Shown piece after piece: positions 1 to 12,400 of a stretch of 64,000 nt of DNA. The stretch is from Allium sativum. Its lineage: Eukaryota; Streptophyta; Magnoliopsida; Asparagales; Amaryllidaceae. The translations under genes were made by a program, and so were the position numbers. The notes under the pieces are model-generated. The model was not told where the DNA came from. It did not search any database and was given only the letters and a program-made list of their open reading frames with translations. Location: assembly GCA_030737875.1 (NCBI GenBank), contig CM060911.1:51043001-51107000 (forward strand). The letters are read 5' to 3'. How positions within the stretch are numbered: the stretch's first letter is position 1; each line of letters starts with the position of its first letter.

Positions 1-3000
1 AAATAAAAAATCGAGTATAAATAAATGTATAGACGAGTGAGGAAAAATCAGCGATTATAGATAATCAGAATTATTGAGTTGAATTGGGAAAATTGGTTTA
101 ATATATATTGAAATGTATTAGAATGAAGTTAGAGTTTATATATAAACGAAGTTAAAACGTTTATATATTAAATATATTTAAAACGAACTCGCCGCAGCGC
201 GGTAGTTCATAAATTGGCGTTTCGAACTTCATTTGAGTATATAGAACTCAGTTTAAGTCGGAATTCTTTGAAACAAGAACCGTCAGGACCGGTTGAATAA
301 TAGTTTTCTATCGGAAGAGAAAAATCTGGATTTCGTATTATAGATTTTGAGTTATGTCAAAATCAAATTTTTAGAAAAATAGCGCCGGAACCATTATAAA
401 ACCATAACGGTTTACTTAAATAAATAGAAGGATTTTAAGGAAATAAAATCCGAATTGCCGTCAGAAAAATCCATACTGGAGATATAAAATAAATATGAAC
501 TACAGTGAAGTAAGTGAAATGATTTTTGAAACAAAAATCAGATTTTTAGTTATTAAATAGATTTAACTAGTGAAGAATAAATAGTTAATCGAGATTTTAA
601 TCGAAGTTGGGCGTTGGATAAGTGAAAGAGATTTGAGAATTTTTATTCGAAATCAAATATGTAACTCGAGTTGAAAATGGAATTAGATTGGGTTCACGAA
701 TGGATTAAAATATATTTGAATGTGATATGTTCAAATAAGAAGTGAAACATGCAAATATAGCTAATTAGAAAATAAATTAGCGAATTGGGTTAAGACGAAT
801 GGATTGAGTTGAAACCAAATGGAAATATTTGGATATGTGTTAGACAGGTATGGGGTGATGTATATGAAGATTATAATTTGTGTGCCTGACAAAAAGGTAC
901 ATGTTTAAATTCCATATGAGGTTTTATGCGTCGAATCGGCAAGCCACTTGGCTTTTTGATTTTCTTTTTGAATGGAAAGGGCCTAGAGAGGCGAGTTGAG
1001 GTTTGAACTATTTGCCAGTACAAAGGAGGTTATGGCGAATTTTTCCGAAAATTTAAGGAGTTAGAATATTTTTAAGAAAAATTGATAGTTAGAAATCAAT
1101 GTATCGATATATATAGAATTCGATAAGGAAATGAACTTAAAAATAGAATATTATAAAAAAAGGAAATCTATAAATTAGATTTGTTAAAAATAGAAAGAGA
1201 AGCGTATACGTGTTTTAGAAATGGAAAATTGGTCTAATATGGTGTTGATTATTCGTGTTAGCGGTCTTGTCTGTTTTGAAGTTAATAATATTTTCAGTCA
1301 AGGTTTGAGAGGTAAGTATACCCCAACATGATTGATTTCATTATTAGCTGATAAATAACAAGATTCAGTCTCGAAGAGAAATGTTTAAAGGAGATTCGGT
1401 CGAATGCAGTATTTTGGGTTGTTGTAACGATGTTTTACATAACATTTGTTTTAACCCAAAATAAGTGGAATTTTGGAAATATAATAATAAATATTTCCTA
1501 AGTCTAAAATGAACTGGCGTGAAAGAGATAAGTAAGTGAAATGTTCTCCAATTATAAATAGAAGATATCTTCAAAGTATAGAAAATAAAAGAAGACGATA
1601 TATGGAAATGTTTTCCAAATAGCGTAAGAGGCCAAGAAGATGATTATGGAAAATATCGAGTTAACAGATATTGATAAGGAAATGGAGAAGTGATTTAATT
1701 AATGAAATATTAATTAATGGGGCCTGTGATTGTTTGATGTGATGAATGAATGTTTGTTTTTCTTCGATAGTTAAATAATCGACTATCGAAGTATTTGCCC
1801 ATATCGTTGTCAATATGGAGAGACCGGTTGGATTATTATCCAAGAACCACTCCGTATTAGCAGTAGCATTGCGAATCAGATTATATGAAGATAATCAAAG
1901 TCGGAGTAAAGTGCAAGGACTTTTTCTATTAATAGAAATTGTGCCTTCGGTTTCGTTCAGTCCCAGAACGAACGTGTATGGACGAATGTCTGACAGAATA
2001 TTTCCAATGATCACATTTTGGACTATACAAATATATATGGTGGCAACGAATTTATTCCCTTAGCATAATATCCAGAATATATATGTGTAAACCAAATTAG
2101 TGATTAACGGATCTGACAATGTGACATTCAAAGTGATTGTGTTATAAATGAATGATAAGTAAGCGTGGCCTCAGGCCTCAACAACCGGGAAATGACAAAA
2201 ATCGGGCAAGCAGCATGGCTATGTGGGTAGCTCCCATTAGGGTGTATTATCACCTATCTAGAGATTCATTTAATTACTTATTCTATTCGATGCTGTCCCA
2301 TTCGGGAATACAGTTGCTGATCCCAACCGTTGGTGATATACATTCGATACACTCAAGCGAAATGAGTGGTCGGTCATGTGTGGCCGGGTTACAAGATGTT
2401 TTTGTTGAACCCAGTGTATTCTCCTCTAGAGATACACCATCGGAAGGTGGTTCCATACCTTGTCATAGTTGTAAATTCATTACCCAATAAGTGCTTGCGG
2501 TTTTGATTGTATATTATATATGTGGAATGTGAGATGCAAACGTTCCACTAGATTGTTATTTATTTGATTTAGACACTATCATAATATCAAAAGAGTTTTG
2601 ATATAAAGATTTTTGTTTCTTTCAAAAGGATTTTTAAAGTTAAATCAACTAGTTTGGATTCTCATAAGGGAAAAACCCGTTCCGTGTTATACGGCGTGGT
2701 CTTATGAGATATCAGTTATTTTCTTAAACTATTTTAAATTGTTTACTCATACCAGTCCCATGACTGACCCGGAGTTTGTTTTGTTTTGTTTTACCTAAAC
2801 TCTTGGGTGCCCAAATTTGTACGGGCAGTCAAGTAGTTCAGGATTTTACAGATTTACTTGGAGGAGCTGGAAGCAGGAGGCTTCAGTGTTATCTAGTTAT
2901 TGTTATTTCCGCTGTGTTGTAAGTGTTGTACTCTGATAAGTGTATGTTATACAGTTAGAATTTTGTATTCAAAAGTTATGATCTATTATATTTTGTTCCG

Positions 3001-3145
3001 CTGCGATGTGAGATTCTGTGTTGTTATTTCTGTTCTTCTTCTACCTTTTTCTTCTAAAAAAAATGATTCATATTTTTGTGATATTTGGGTTGGATGTATG
3101 ATGTATGTAGTCAACTCTGATATTACGGATTTGCGAGACATTACA
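1..3145 (+). mobile_element. Right-hand part of a chromovirus LTR (solo LTR or 3' LTR), plus orientation
   Basis: AT-rich DNA without a credible gene. The stretch 2752-2990 matches, in opposite orientation, the 4.6-4.85 kb part of element A's LTR: both carry a block 'ccatgactgac..gagtttgttt', then 'gggtgccc' and 'cgggcag', then a shared run ending in 'ttccgctg'. In element A this block lies next to the outer, U5-side end of the LTR. Here the terminus reads 'gcgagacattaca', giving a CA end at 3145 and placing the preserved end on the right. The left end lies outside the window, so I cannot tell a solo LTR from the 3' LTR of a longer element. It is a relative of A, not the same subfamily, because similarity is patchy. 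Confidence 0.6.
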
Positions 3146-4428
3146 AATAATGTCACACAACATGCGTAGGTGAACTACTTAGTTAGATCGAGATCGTGGT
3201 TACATGATATCAATTAAATAATTAGTCGTAAATGCATGTTCATACGATCAAAAAAATTTAGCGTGAAAAATGTCTATAAGAGTTTACTAAGTACCATACA
3301 CGAGTAATCCCTTAAGCCATCTACACCTATGCCTAAACCCTAAACTATAACTAATTAGTTTAATACAGAATTAGCTGTAGTCTTTAATCAGCTTCATTGC
3401 AATTTCCGAGAACAGAGAGTTAGATCAGATTTTTTTCCTTTCGAATGCTCTGTAAAACTAATTAGTTTAATACAAAATTGTGTCCTACAATACAAAATTA
3501 GTTTAATAAAGAGTTTGTATAAGTAGTTGTAGTTTTTTAATCCTTGTGTGCAATCTTGAAACTCTTTATTAAACTAACTGGCTCTTAAAGACATATCTAA
3601 ACTTTTTGAATGAAAAAAAAAATTCTAAGTTTTGAGTGTTTTGTGTGTTTTTGTTCAATGTGGATTTTCTAATTAAATTTGGGAAGTAAGATTTACGTAT
3701 AAGAACACTGAAGCATTTACATGATATATCTATTCTTAGAATATTGGAGTTCTTCAATTTTTGAGAGTTCAAAGAAAACTACAATTAAATGAAAAGGTTG
3801 CGACAGAAGAATTATTAGAGTTTAAAGTCATTTAATTAATTCAATGGAGCTTTGATTGGAGTTTTGTGATGTGTTTATCAACAAATTTATCTTCCTATTC
3901 ATCCTTCATTTTTGCATAAAATTATTTGTAATATGAAAGCACAACTCATTTTTTTTATTAACCCAAGCAACTTTTAACCTACAGTCTAGCTTTACATGTT
4001 CATACTACGTGAATACAATGAAAATTTGGCACACTTTGATTCCTTAATTTCATGATTTCTTGTGTTATTTTAATATTTCTCATCTCTTGAATCTTCCAAT
4101 TCATTCATAGTTATTGTTTTCTTGGTTCAGTTGCCATAAATTCATAGTTATTAACAACCTCATATCTTAAAACATTAACATCAATCACTATGCAAAATCT
4201 CAAGCCTGGTTCATCGCGTAGTAGTTCAAACAAATATCTATTGTGAACATATATGTGTAACTTGTTTAAATTTTAGTTTTTTTATTAAGAATCAGATAAC
4301 GTGGTTTTCAAATTTATGACATATCATTTATTCTAGTTTTGATACTCCTATAGTGTAGATTTTAGTTTTTAGTTTTGTTTCTCTGTATTACAATCAGTTT
4401 CATGTTCACTAATATTTTACAAAGTATT
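3146..4428. other. AT-rich intergenic or CACTA-2 internal DNA, no gene
   Basis: I see no coding region. It is the left flank of element A, so before A inserted it was continuous with 48187 onward. A perfect 19 bp inverted repeat lies at 3498-3516 and 3559-3577 with a 42-base loop. The motif 'actaattagtttaatac' recurs near 3350 and 3456. No CACTACACC terminus is present. Confidence 0.6.
3498..3577. repeat. Perfect 19 bp inverted repeat
   Basis: The left arm ttagtttaataaagagttt (3498-3516) is the exact reverse complement of the right arm (3559-3577). The loop is 42 bases. A transcript could form a short hairpin, or this could be the remnant of a fold-back element. No target duplication was found. 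Confidence 0.75.
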
Positions 4429-5163
4429 ATATGTGTGACGACCCAAACCCCATTACACGGTGGCAAGGGTAATCTTTGGAATATAACACATAAACAGATA
4501 ACAGCAGAACAGAAATAAATAAATACACCAGATAATGTACAACAAAATATACTGGATAAATATAAACATCCGAGTTACACAGTATACAGGATCATAGTTA
4601 GTACAAAATACATTTTAGCTATACATAAATGTCTACAGCGGAAAACAAAACATAATATGTACAATAGGAGCTGAACAGCATAAAAAGTGATAAATGATAG
4701 AATCCACCTTCAGCTCCAGCTATCCAGAAAGAGCCTGCTAAAACCTGAATACAAGGCTGCCCGTGTAGAAATAGGGGCACCCGAGTTTGCAAGTGAAACA
4801 AACTACGAGTCAGTCATGGGACTGGTACGAGAAATCTACTTAACTTATTTTATAATATGGCCAATCACAGGACCATGCCGCTAACGTGCAACGGGTTTAC
4901 TCCATGGGATTGCCAGTGCTTTAAAACAAGTAAATCTTTTAAACATCGCAATGCTTTTCATAAAAATGAAGCCATTACAAGACTCAGTTCCCATCACACA
5001 ATGCAACACAAACCTAAGGATAGAGTTTTACCTTATAATGGCCAAAATATGCTTGATACGAGCAAAACAAATCATTTGATATTATTGCTAGTGTTTATAT
5101 GTTTCAAAAACAATTTGAATCATAACTATCAATCATAGACGGCATGGGTATCATATATCATGT

Positions 5164-5167
<4 letters not shown>

Positions 5168-5202
<35 letters not shown>
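5168..5202. repeat. (TA)n microsatellite in the LTR of A
   Basis: An uninterrupted TA run of about 35 bases. The partner LTR has a shorter run at about 32972-32992, so the length differs between sister LTRs. Confidence 0.9.
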
Positions 5203-5206
<4 letters not shown>

Positions 5207-6785
5207 CAAAACCGCACGATGTCGTATTTGGAAATTGGATTTCTGTCATGAGCCAAGGCAAGGGATCGTCCTTACCGCTTCGAGATGCTCTAGCCCGTGT
5301 CTCGGGAACAGCCGCAACTGCCCCTTGGATCGTCAGGGCCGGTCCACCGATGTGGATTAAAATGCCTGAACACTGCGTTTCCCCGCCCTATGGGGCATCA
5401 CTGGTCATATCTGACCAAATCATCGGCTCCGAAGAGACCGAACTAACTGAGGCACCTCGCAATCCATCATCCACATAAGTAAAATGTCAGGCCGTGTATA
5501 AATTGACACCACTCCTAGCTAGAAGGAAACGCATGTCCTCCCTGAAGTGCTCTCCCGTTTCTGGTCCATACCGGGATGTGAGGCTCGTGAAACAACGCTA
5601 AACACAAAGCTAGCTATTCAAAATCGTGCTTTGATCATCAACCACAAAGCTCTGCTTTTCAACAAAAGCTTTGATCACAGCATCTCTGCATGCCACGTTG
5701 TCAATATACAACGTCAGACACACGTCCATTTACAAGTCCGTTCTGGGTCTGAACGAAACCAGAGGCACCTTATACCTCGCATATATGCACAATCAACAAG
5801 TACGTCTGGATGACTACTACTTCAGCCCCTTAAAGGTAGCTACTCCTATCATGAGCATCAGTAACACCCCTCCATTCGATGTGAAGATCATCGGTCTTGC
5901 ACCGTCTTCATATCTTCGACTTTAAATCGTCGATCAATTACTTGAAATGAGAATCAACTCGGCCTTTTCAAATAATTCACGTATATTTAGAATTTCAAAT
6001 CAATTCATTTCAATGGTTAAATTATTCGACATCAATAATTCTGTTCTTTAATGTAATTTTCACGCCAAACACATTCAACCATCAAATATCCAATAAACCG
6101 AGTAAATTCAGTTTATTTTCATTCCATATCGTTTATAATATTTTATCACGAGTTATCGCTATTTATATTCATTTAAAATTAGCCAATTCATTCAAATGAC
6201 GCTTCAGGCCATAACGCGGCCGTGGCGCTGTTTTTCTCCAGACTTGATTTACACATATCTGAAAATCTAACTGTTGGATCTTCACAAATTTTATATCATT
6301 AGAAAGATCCTTTCTAAACTAATCCAATGGTTTCAGTTTTGGGAAAATCCGACGGTCGGATCTCCCGGTACAAACGTTTGAAGTTACGATTTCAAAATAC
6401 GAACTGCAGCGTCGTTATTCGATTTAATTTAATTATATATATAATCGATTCTTCCGCTGTTTTTCTTCATATTTGAATTAAACATTCCAGACAATCCAAC
6501 CGTTGGATCTTTAAAAAGTTGGTGCCGTTGGAAAGATATTTCCAAAGCGAACTCAATGGTTTCGGTTTCGGGAAAATCCGATGGTCGGATCTCCCACAAT
6601 ATTCGTTTGAAATCACGGTTTCAAAATACGAACTACAGTTTCGTTATTTGATTTATTTTAATTATATTTATATATAAATATAATTTTTCTTCGATTTCAA
6701 AACCATATTCATTGCATACTTTTGATAAAAATGATCTTTTTATCAAACAGATATTTATTTCTACATGTCACTATTTTTAACAATT

Positions 6786-7045
6786 CATATATATAATAAA
6801 AATGTGATTTATTGTAAAACAATTTATTTCAAAACACGATTATTTTATATGGTTCATATAGATGACAAAAATGTGATTTTTATTGTAAAACAAATTATTT
6901 CAAAACACGATTATTTTATATAGTTCATATAGATGATAAAAATGTGATTTTTATTGTAAAACAATTTATTTCAAAACACGATTATTTTATATAGTTCATA
7001 TAGATGATAAAAATGTGATTTTTATTGTAAAACAATTTATTCTAA
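6786..7045. repeat. About 70 bp tandem repeat, four copies, in the 3' LTR of A
   Basis: The unit contains 'aaaatgtgatttttattg', then 'aaaacaatttatttcaaaac', then 'cgattattttatatagttc'. Four copies are visible here and five in the partner LTR (34611-34934). That accounts for most of the length difference between the two LTRs. Confidence 0.9.
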
Positions 7046-7369
7046 TCATTCGATAAAAATGTCATTTTTATCATTCAAACCATTTCATTTCATCCATCAC
7101 ATGAATATATTTCGATACATGGAAATAAATCAAACACAGAAATATTTCAGAAAATTTCGGTAGCATAACGGCAGGGTAGTTAAAACCGGCACCGTCCCGA
7201 GTACGGCTCCTCGCTCTACCTTAAAACCTCGCGGTTTTTGGCAATGGGGATTTCAATATCTAGTTCGTACGTAGACGAATTTTCCCATATACTAATCCTA
7301 TTGGGATTTCAATCACAATCAATCATTTCCAATCAACCATTCATGGTATTCACCAAATTTCACATCAAC

Positions 7370-9173
7370 TGTGACGGCCCGCCCCGCACTAGCCTGCATT
7401 TCCTCCGAAGGTGCGCTGTACACATGCCCGACTAGCACGGAATGGTCGCCATAGAAAGGAAAGAAGAGAATGAACTAACAAGGAACCTGTAGAATGTCTC
7501 ACAGCGCATGGAACAAAATATAATAATAACATAATCTTGACATAAAACAGGCGAGACAGTGCATAAGCTGAAAACTAAACCAACATAGCAGCGGAAATCC
7601 AAATACAGCTTATTACAACTTTCCAAATTTACTGTCTCTAATAACAAAAGAAAGCTAAAGTAGAAGATGCACTACTAATGCCCAAGCAGTGATCTTTAAC
7701 AACACAGGGAGAATACTATATATATCATATGTGGAAGCCTCTTGCTCATCTCCGGATCAGCTACCCGTGCATACCCAGCTAACCTGTCTCTAGTCTGCTC
7801 GTGAGAGCACCTAGAGTAATAAGAAGAGACATAAAACTCTGGGTCAGACAAAAAGTCTGGTATGAGCGATAAGCAGCTAAATAGAACAATAACAGATATA
7901 CTAAACCATACCTGAACCTGGACCTGCAACCAAAGAGTTAGCACTACATACCGTACAATACTCTAAGGTGCCACTGAACAGATGGTGTAAAGATAACGGG
8001 GGTGGCGGTGTGCATGTCATGATGATGGCAAACAAGTCAACCATAACAACCATCCTCACATCTCTCACTCAGTGCGTAAAGCATACGATGTCCACCACTA
8101 TCAATCACTAGACTCATCGAAGTAGTGATGGAGTTCGACTTGTACAACTACTGCTACTACCAAGCTTACCACATGGAGTCAAGACCAAATCTTTACAAAT
8201 GACCCCACTTCATTGGCCTATAGCTCTTTAGTCGTACCTAGGCCACTGTGGCCCTGAATCCATTCACGTACTCCCTACACATAGTGATTCAAAGTTACAG
8301 ACATCGACAACCCCTTAGCATACGTCCCGCAACAAAGCCCAATCATGAAGCTCACTCATTGGTTCCCAATTGGATCCTGAGTCAAAGCTCCTCATTTGGA
8401 CCTCCTTTGCATCTCGGGTTTTGGTTGAATTGGAGTTGGTCTTCAAAAGAGTCGACGCGTAGTAGTAATAGCACACGTATGGTTCGGTTTGGTGTTCCCC
8501 TTCTAGCTTGGTTCGGATCGGTGTTCCCTTGCTCCAGCGGTTCGGTGTTCCCCCTTCTAGCTTGGTTTGTCTCGGTGTTTGCTCCCTCCTATATGTCCCG
8601 ATCCGATCCGGTGCTTCGCTCCAACTCCAGCTCAAAGCTTGGTCCTCCGATCCAATCCCTATGCCTTTGCCTCTGATCTAATCCTTGTTGGTCTCTCCGA
8701 TCCGATCCCCGTTGGTCTCTCCGATCCGATCCCCTGCTCAACTCTAATTCTAAACAAATGGCCTTCCTTCTCGATCAGCCCCTATACATCTCTAATCCCG
8801 AAATGGGTCATGGGCCCTCTTGCTAATCACCCTAATTAGGCCCGGTTAAGCTATTTTTCACCTTCTAAACCTTGTTTCAGCCATATCTCCCAAACGGTGA
8901 GTCCGTTTGGCTAATGTGACCACTCTACAGAATTGTAAACCATCATCCGAAGACAATGGAAGTGGTTTCAGGTCAAAATTTCTTTCCAATCAAAAGTTAT
9001 GGCCAAAACAGTACGAGCTAGGGGCAAAATGGTCATTTAAAAATCGACAAAAATCATGAACATGGGAAATGACTCCAATAGTCGTCTCCCAAAGTTACAT
9101 GACCATACGACTTCGTATGTAAAAGAAATAAATATTCTACGATCATTCGATGCGTAGAATGCGGGTCGTTACA
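7370..9173 (-). repeat. 3' LTR of element B, internally deleted
   Basis: 1804 bp, against 2521 bp for the partner at 13984-16504. The two align up to 8773 and again from 8774 onward. The segment 15391-16104 of the partner is missing between 'ttctcg' and 'atcagcccc'. The LTR contains GGTTCGG-rich repeats (8481-8578) and a cluster of CCGATCC motifs (8598-8732). Confidence 0.93.
8481..8732. repeat. GGTTCGGT and CCGATCC motif clusters in the LTR of B
   Basis: About three degenerate units of roughly 40 bp, each with 'ggttcgg' followed by 'tgttccc' and 'cttctagctt', run to about 8578. After them CCGATCC-type motifs repeat, with CCGATCCGATCCG at 8598-8610 and 'tctccgatccgatcccc' twice further on. 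The partner LTR has the same arrangement at 15093-15350. In element orientation this lies between the LTR start and its centre, as expected for U3 control sequences. A regulatory role is inference. Confidence 0.8.
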
Positions 9174-9291
9174 CTCTCCCCCCCTTAAGAAATTTCGTCC
9201 CCGAAATTCCTTTAAGAAATTTCGTCCCCGAAATTCCTTTAAGAAATTTCGTCCCCGAAATTCCTTTAAGAAATTTCGTCCCCGAAATTCC
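9174..9291 (-). repeat. Polypurine tract and fourfold 27 bp hairpin repeat of element B
   Basis: Next to the 3' LTR lies 'ctctccccccctt', which on the minus strand is the purine tract used to prime plus-strand synthesis. Behind it are four perfect or near-perfect 27 bp units (9184-9210, 9211-9237, 9238-9264, 9265-9291). Each contains aatttcgtccccgaaatt, whose arms are self-complementary. Elements A, C and D have a single copy of this motif at the same place. Confidence 0.93.
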
Positions 9292-9410
9292 TTAACCCAA
9301 AACATACAAATGATCCCGCATGCTTACCAATCATATACAACAATCAACCTTGCAAAACAAACAAACAAGCCTATCCTAGCATGCGGGAAGACTAAATCAA
9401 AGTTAAAATC

Positions 9411-12400
9411 TTACCAGGCGAAGAGTTCTGGATACGTCTTCCTAATGCTCTCCTCTGTCTCCCAAGTACAGTCATTCTCATTCTCGCCCCACTGAACTTT
9501 GAGTAGATTCACCGCTTTCCTCCGAAGTTGCTTCGTATAATTCCCAACAATACGCATAGGCTTGCGGTTCCCAACCACCTCGGGTTCAACTTCGATATCA
9601 TCCAACTGATCATGTGAAATAGTCACATATGGGTCGTGCACGAACTTCCTTAACTGGGAAACATGAAATACGTTGTGAGCTCCTGCCATCTTCTCTGGTA
9701 ATTCAACTTTGTATGCTAAATTCCCAATTTGTTCAAGAACTGGGAATGTACCAACAAATCTTCGTGCTAACTTGCCTCTCCTGCCAAATCGTATCGCGCT
9801 CTTTAACGGAGAAATCTTGACAAACACCAAGTCGCCAATGGAGAACTTCAACTCTCTTCTCCTCTTATCAGCATAACTTTTCTTCCTATCTTGGGCAGCC
9901 TTCATTCGCTGTTGGATAATCTTAATCTTAGCTGAAGTTTCTCTTATCACATCGGGTCCAAGCACAAACTTCTCGCCAGTTTCTACCCAACATGACGGTG
10001 AGTTGCACGGTCTTCCGTACAAAGCTTCAAACGGAGCCATACCGATATTGGATTGGTAACTATTATTATATGCAAACTCTACTAGATGCAAATGGTCATC
10101 CCATGATCCACCAAAATCCAATACATAAGTTCTCAAGAGGTCTTCCAATATACGATTCACCCTCTCTGTTTGACCATCGGTTTGAGGATGATATGCGGTA
10201 CTAAGATGTAATTCTGATCCTAATGCCTCTTGTAAGCTTTTCCAAAATCCACTAGTGAACAACGGATCTCGGTCACTCACAATGCCTTTGGGTATTCCAT
10301 GAAACCTCACTACCCACTTTACATATAGTTCAGCTAACTTAGCTGCCGTCCTATTTGACTTGACGGGTATAAATCTCGCACTCTTGGTCAATTGGTCCAC
10401 AATCACCCAAATGCTATCATGGCCCGATCTAGTCCTTGGTAACCCATCAATGAAATCCATTGACACTTGTTCCCATTTCTATTCTGGAATTTCTAATGGT
10501 TGTAACAAACCACTAGGCTTCTTTTGCTCAGCTTTAACTAGCTGGCAGTTCATGCATTTGGATATAAACTTCCCAATGTCTCTTTTCATCCCTTCCCAGT
10601 AGTAGGTCTGCTTCATGTCTCGGTACATCTTGTTACCACCGGGGTGTATAGTCATTTTTGAGTGATGACATTCTCTAAGCACTTCATCTCTCAATCCATT
10701 GACATTGGGTACAAAAAGTCTTCCATTCTTTCTAAGCCATCTATCTCGGTCAAGCCCATACTTGTTCATCTCTTCGTCGATTCCCATCTCTAACTTTGAG
10801 ATGATTTCCAATAGGTTAGGATCGTCCCTCTGACTGGAACCAATCCGCTCAATCAAAGTGGGTTTGATCATCAAGCTTGCTAATATTTCTGGATCCAACT
10901 CGCACTTTGGTCTGAAATCATACCCAGCGATGTATTCCAGTTGCTTCCATTCAAGAAACATAGCCCCTAAACTGGCATGTCTTCTACTCAATGCATCAGC
11001 TACCGCATTGCCCTTTCCTGGTGTGTATGCGATATCGAAATCATAGGAAGCCAAGAATTCTAACCATCTTTGCTGTCGGAGATTTAGATCCTTTTGGGAG
11101 AAAAGATACTTTAACGATTTATGATCGGTAAACAACTCGAATCTTTCTCCCAAGAGATAATGTCTCCGCATCTTCAATGCGAACACGATCGCTGCCAATT
11201 CCAAATCATGGGTAGGGTATCTTTTCTCATGCGGTTTTAGTTGCCGACTTGCATAAGCTACAACCCTACCTTCTTGCATCAATACAGCACTAAGTACGGT
11301 ACCACATGCATCTGTATATACCGTCATCTCTTCATTCCCCTTAGGAATGACTAACACTGGTGCACATGTCAACTTGTCCTTTAGACTCTTGAATGCGTTC
11401 TCGCACCTTTCGTCCCAGACAAAAGCTTGATTCTTCTTGGTCAATTGAGTCAACGTGCCGCTATCTTGGAGAAGTCTTGGATAAACTTACGATAATATCC
11501 AGCTAACCCCAAGAAACTTCTTATGTCCGTTGCATTCTTGGGCGTAGACTAATCTTGTACCATAGCCACCTTCGCGGGATCCACGACAATACCATTCTCT
11601 GAAACAACATGGCCCGAGAATCTCACTTCCCTCCTCCAGAAGTGACACATAGAAAACTTTGCTTTCAACTGGTGTTTTCTCAACACCTCCATCACTATCC
11701 TCAAATGTTCCTTGTGTTCTTCCTCTGTCCTCGAGTAGACCAAAATATCATCCATGAAAACAAGGACAAACTTATTCAACTGATCTCTAAATACCCTATT
11801 CATAAGATCCACAAAATATGCTGGGGCATTGGTCATCCCGAATGGCATGACCAACCACTCATAAAATCCAGACGGCGTCCGAAATGCCGTTTTAGCTATA
11901 CTCTCAACTTCCACTCTAAGATGATGGAAACCTGTCGCGAGATCCAACTGAGATAATACTCTCGCGCCACTCAATTGGTCAAACAAATCATCTATCCGCA
12001 GTAGAGGATACTTGTTCTTCCTCGTCACTTTATTCAACTCGTGGTAGTCTACACACAAACGAAGGGAACCATCGGCCTTGGTAGCAAACACAACTGGTGC
12101 TCCCCATTCAGAAACACTCCTTCTGATAAATCCCTTCTTCAAAAGATCGCTGACTTGCACCTCGAGCTCTCGCTGCTCCCTTGGTGCCATACGACGAAGT
12201 GGCATCAATATAGGTCTGGCATATTTCACCAAATCAATACAGAACTCAATCTCTCGGTGTGGTGGAAGCCCGGTCACTTACTCGAAGACATCCGGATACT
12301 GGCCAACCACGGGAAACCCTAACAACTCATTATTTGGGATGTCGAGGGAATTTAGAAAACTAGCCATTACCCCATCACCGGGTAGACCACCAAACACTAC

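Noticed and set aside
5160..5925. Cluster of short plus-strand open frames in the LTR of A, with similar ones at 32967-33842
   Set aside because: They repeat in both LTRs, have no homology I recognise and are broken differently in the two copies. This is non-coding LTR sequence.
8248..8839. Open frame of 142 codons in the LTR of B
   Set aside because: It comes from the GGTTCGG/CCGATCC repeats. The partner LTR does not keep it.
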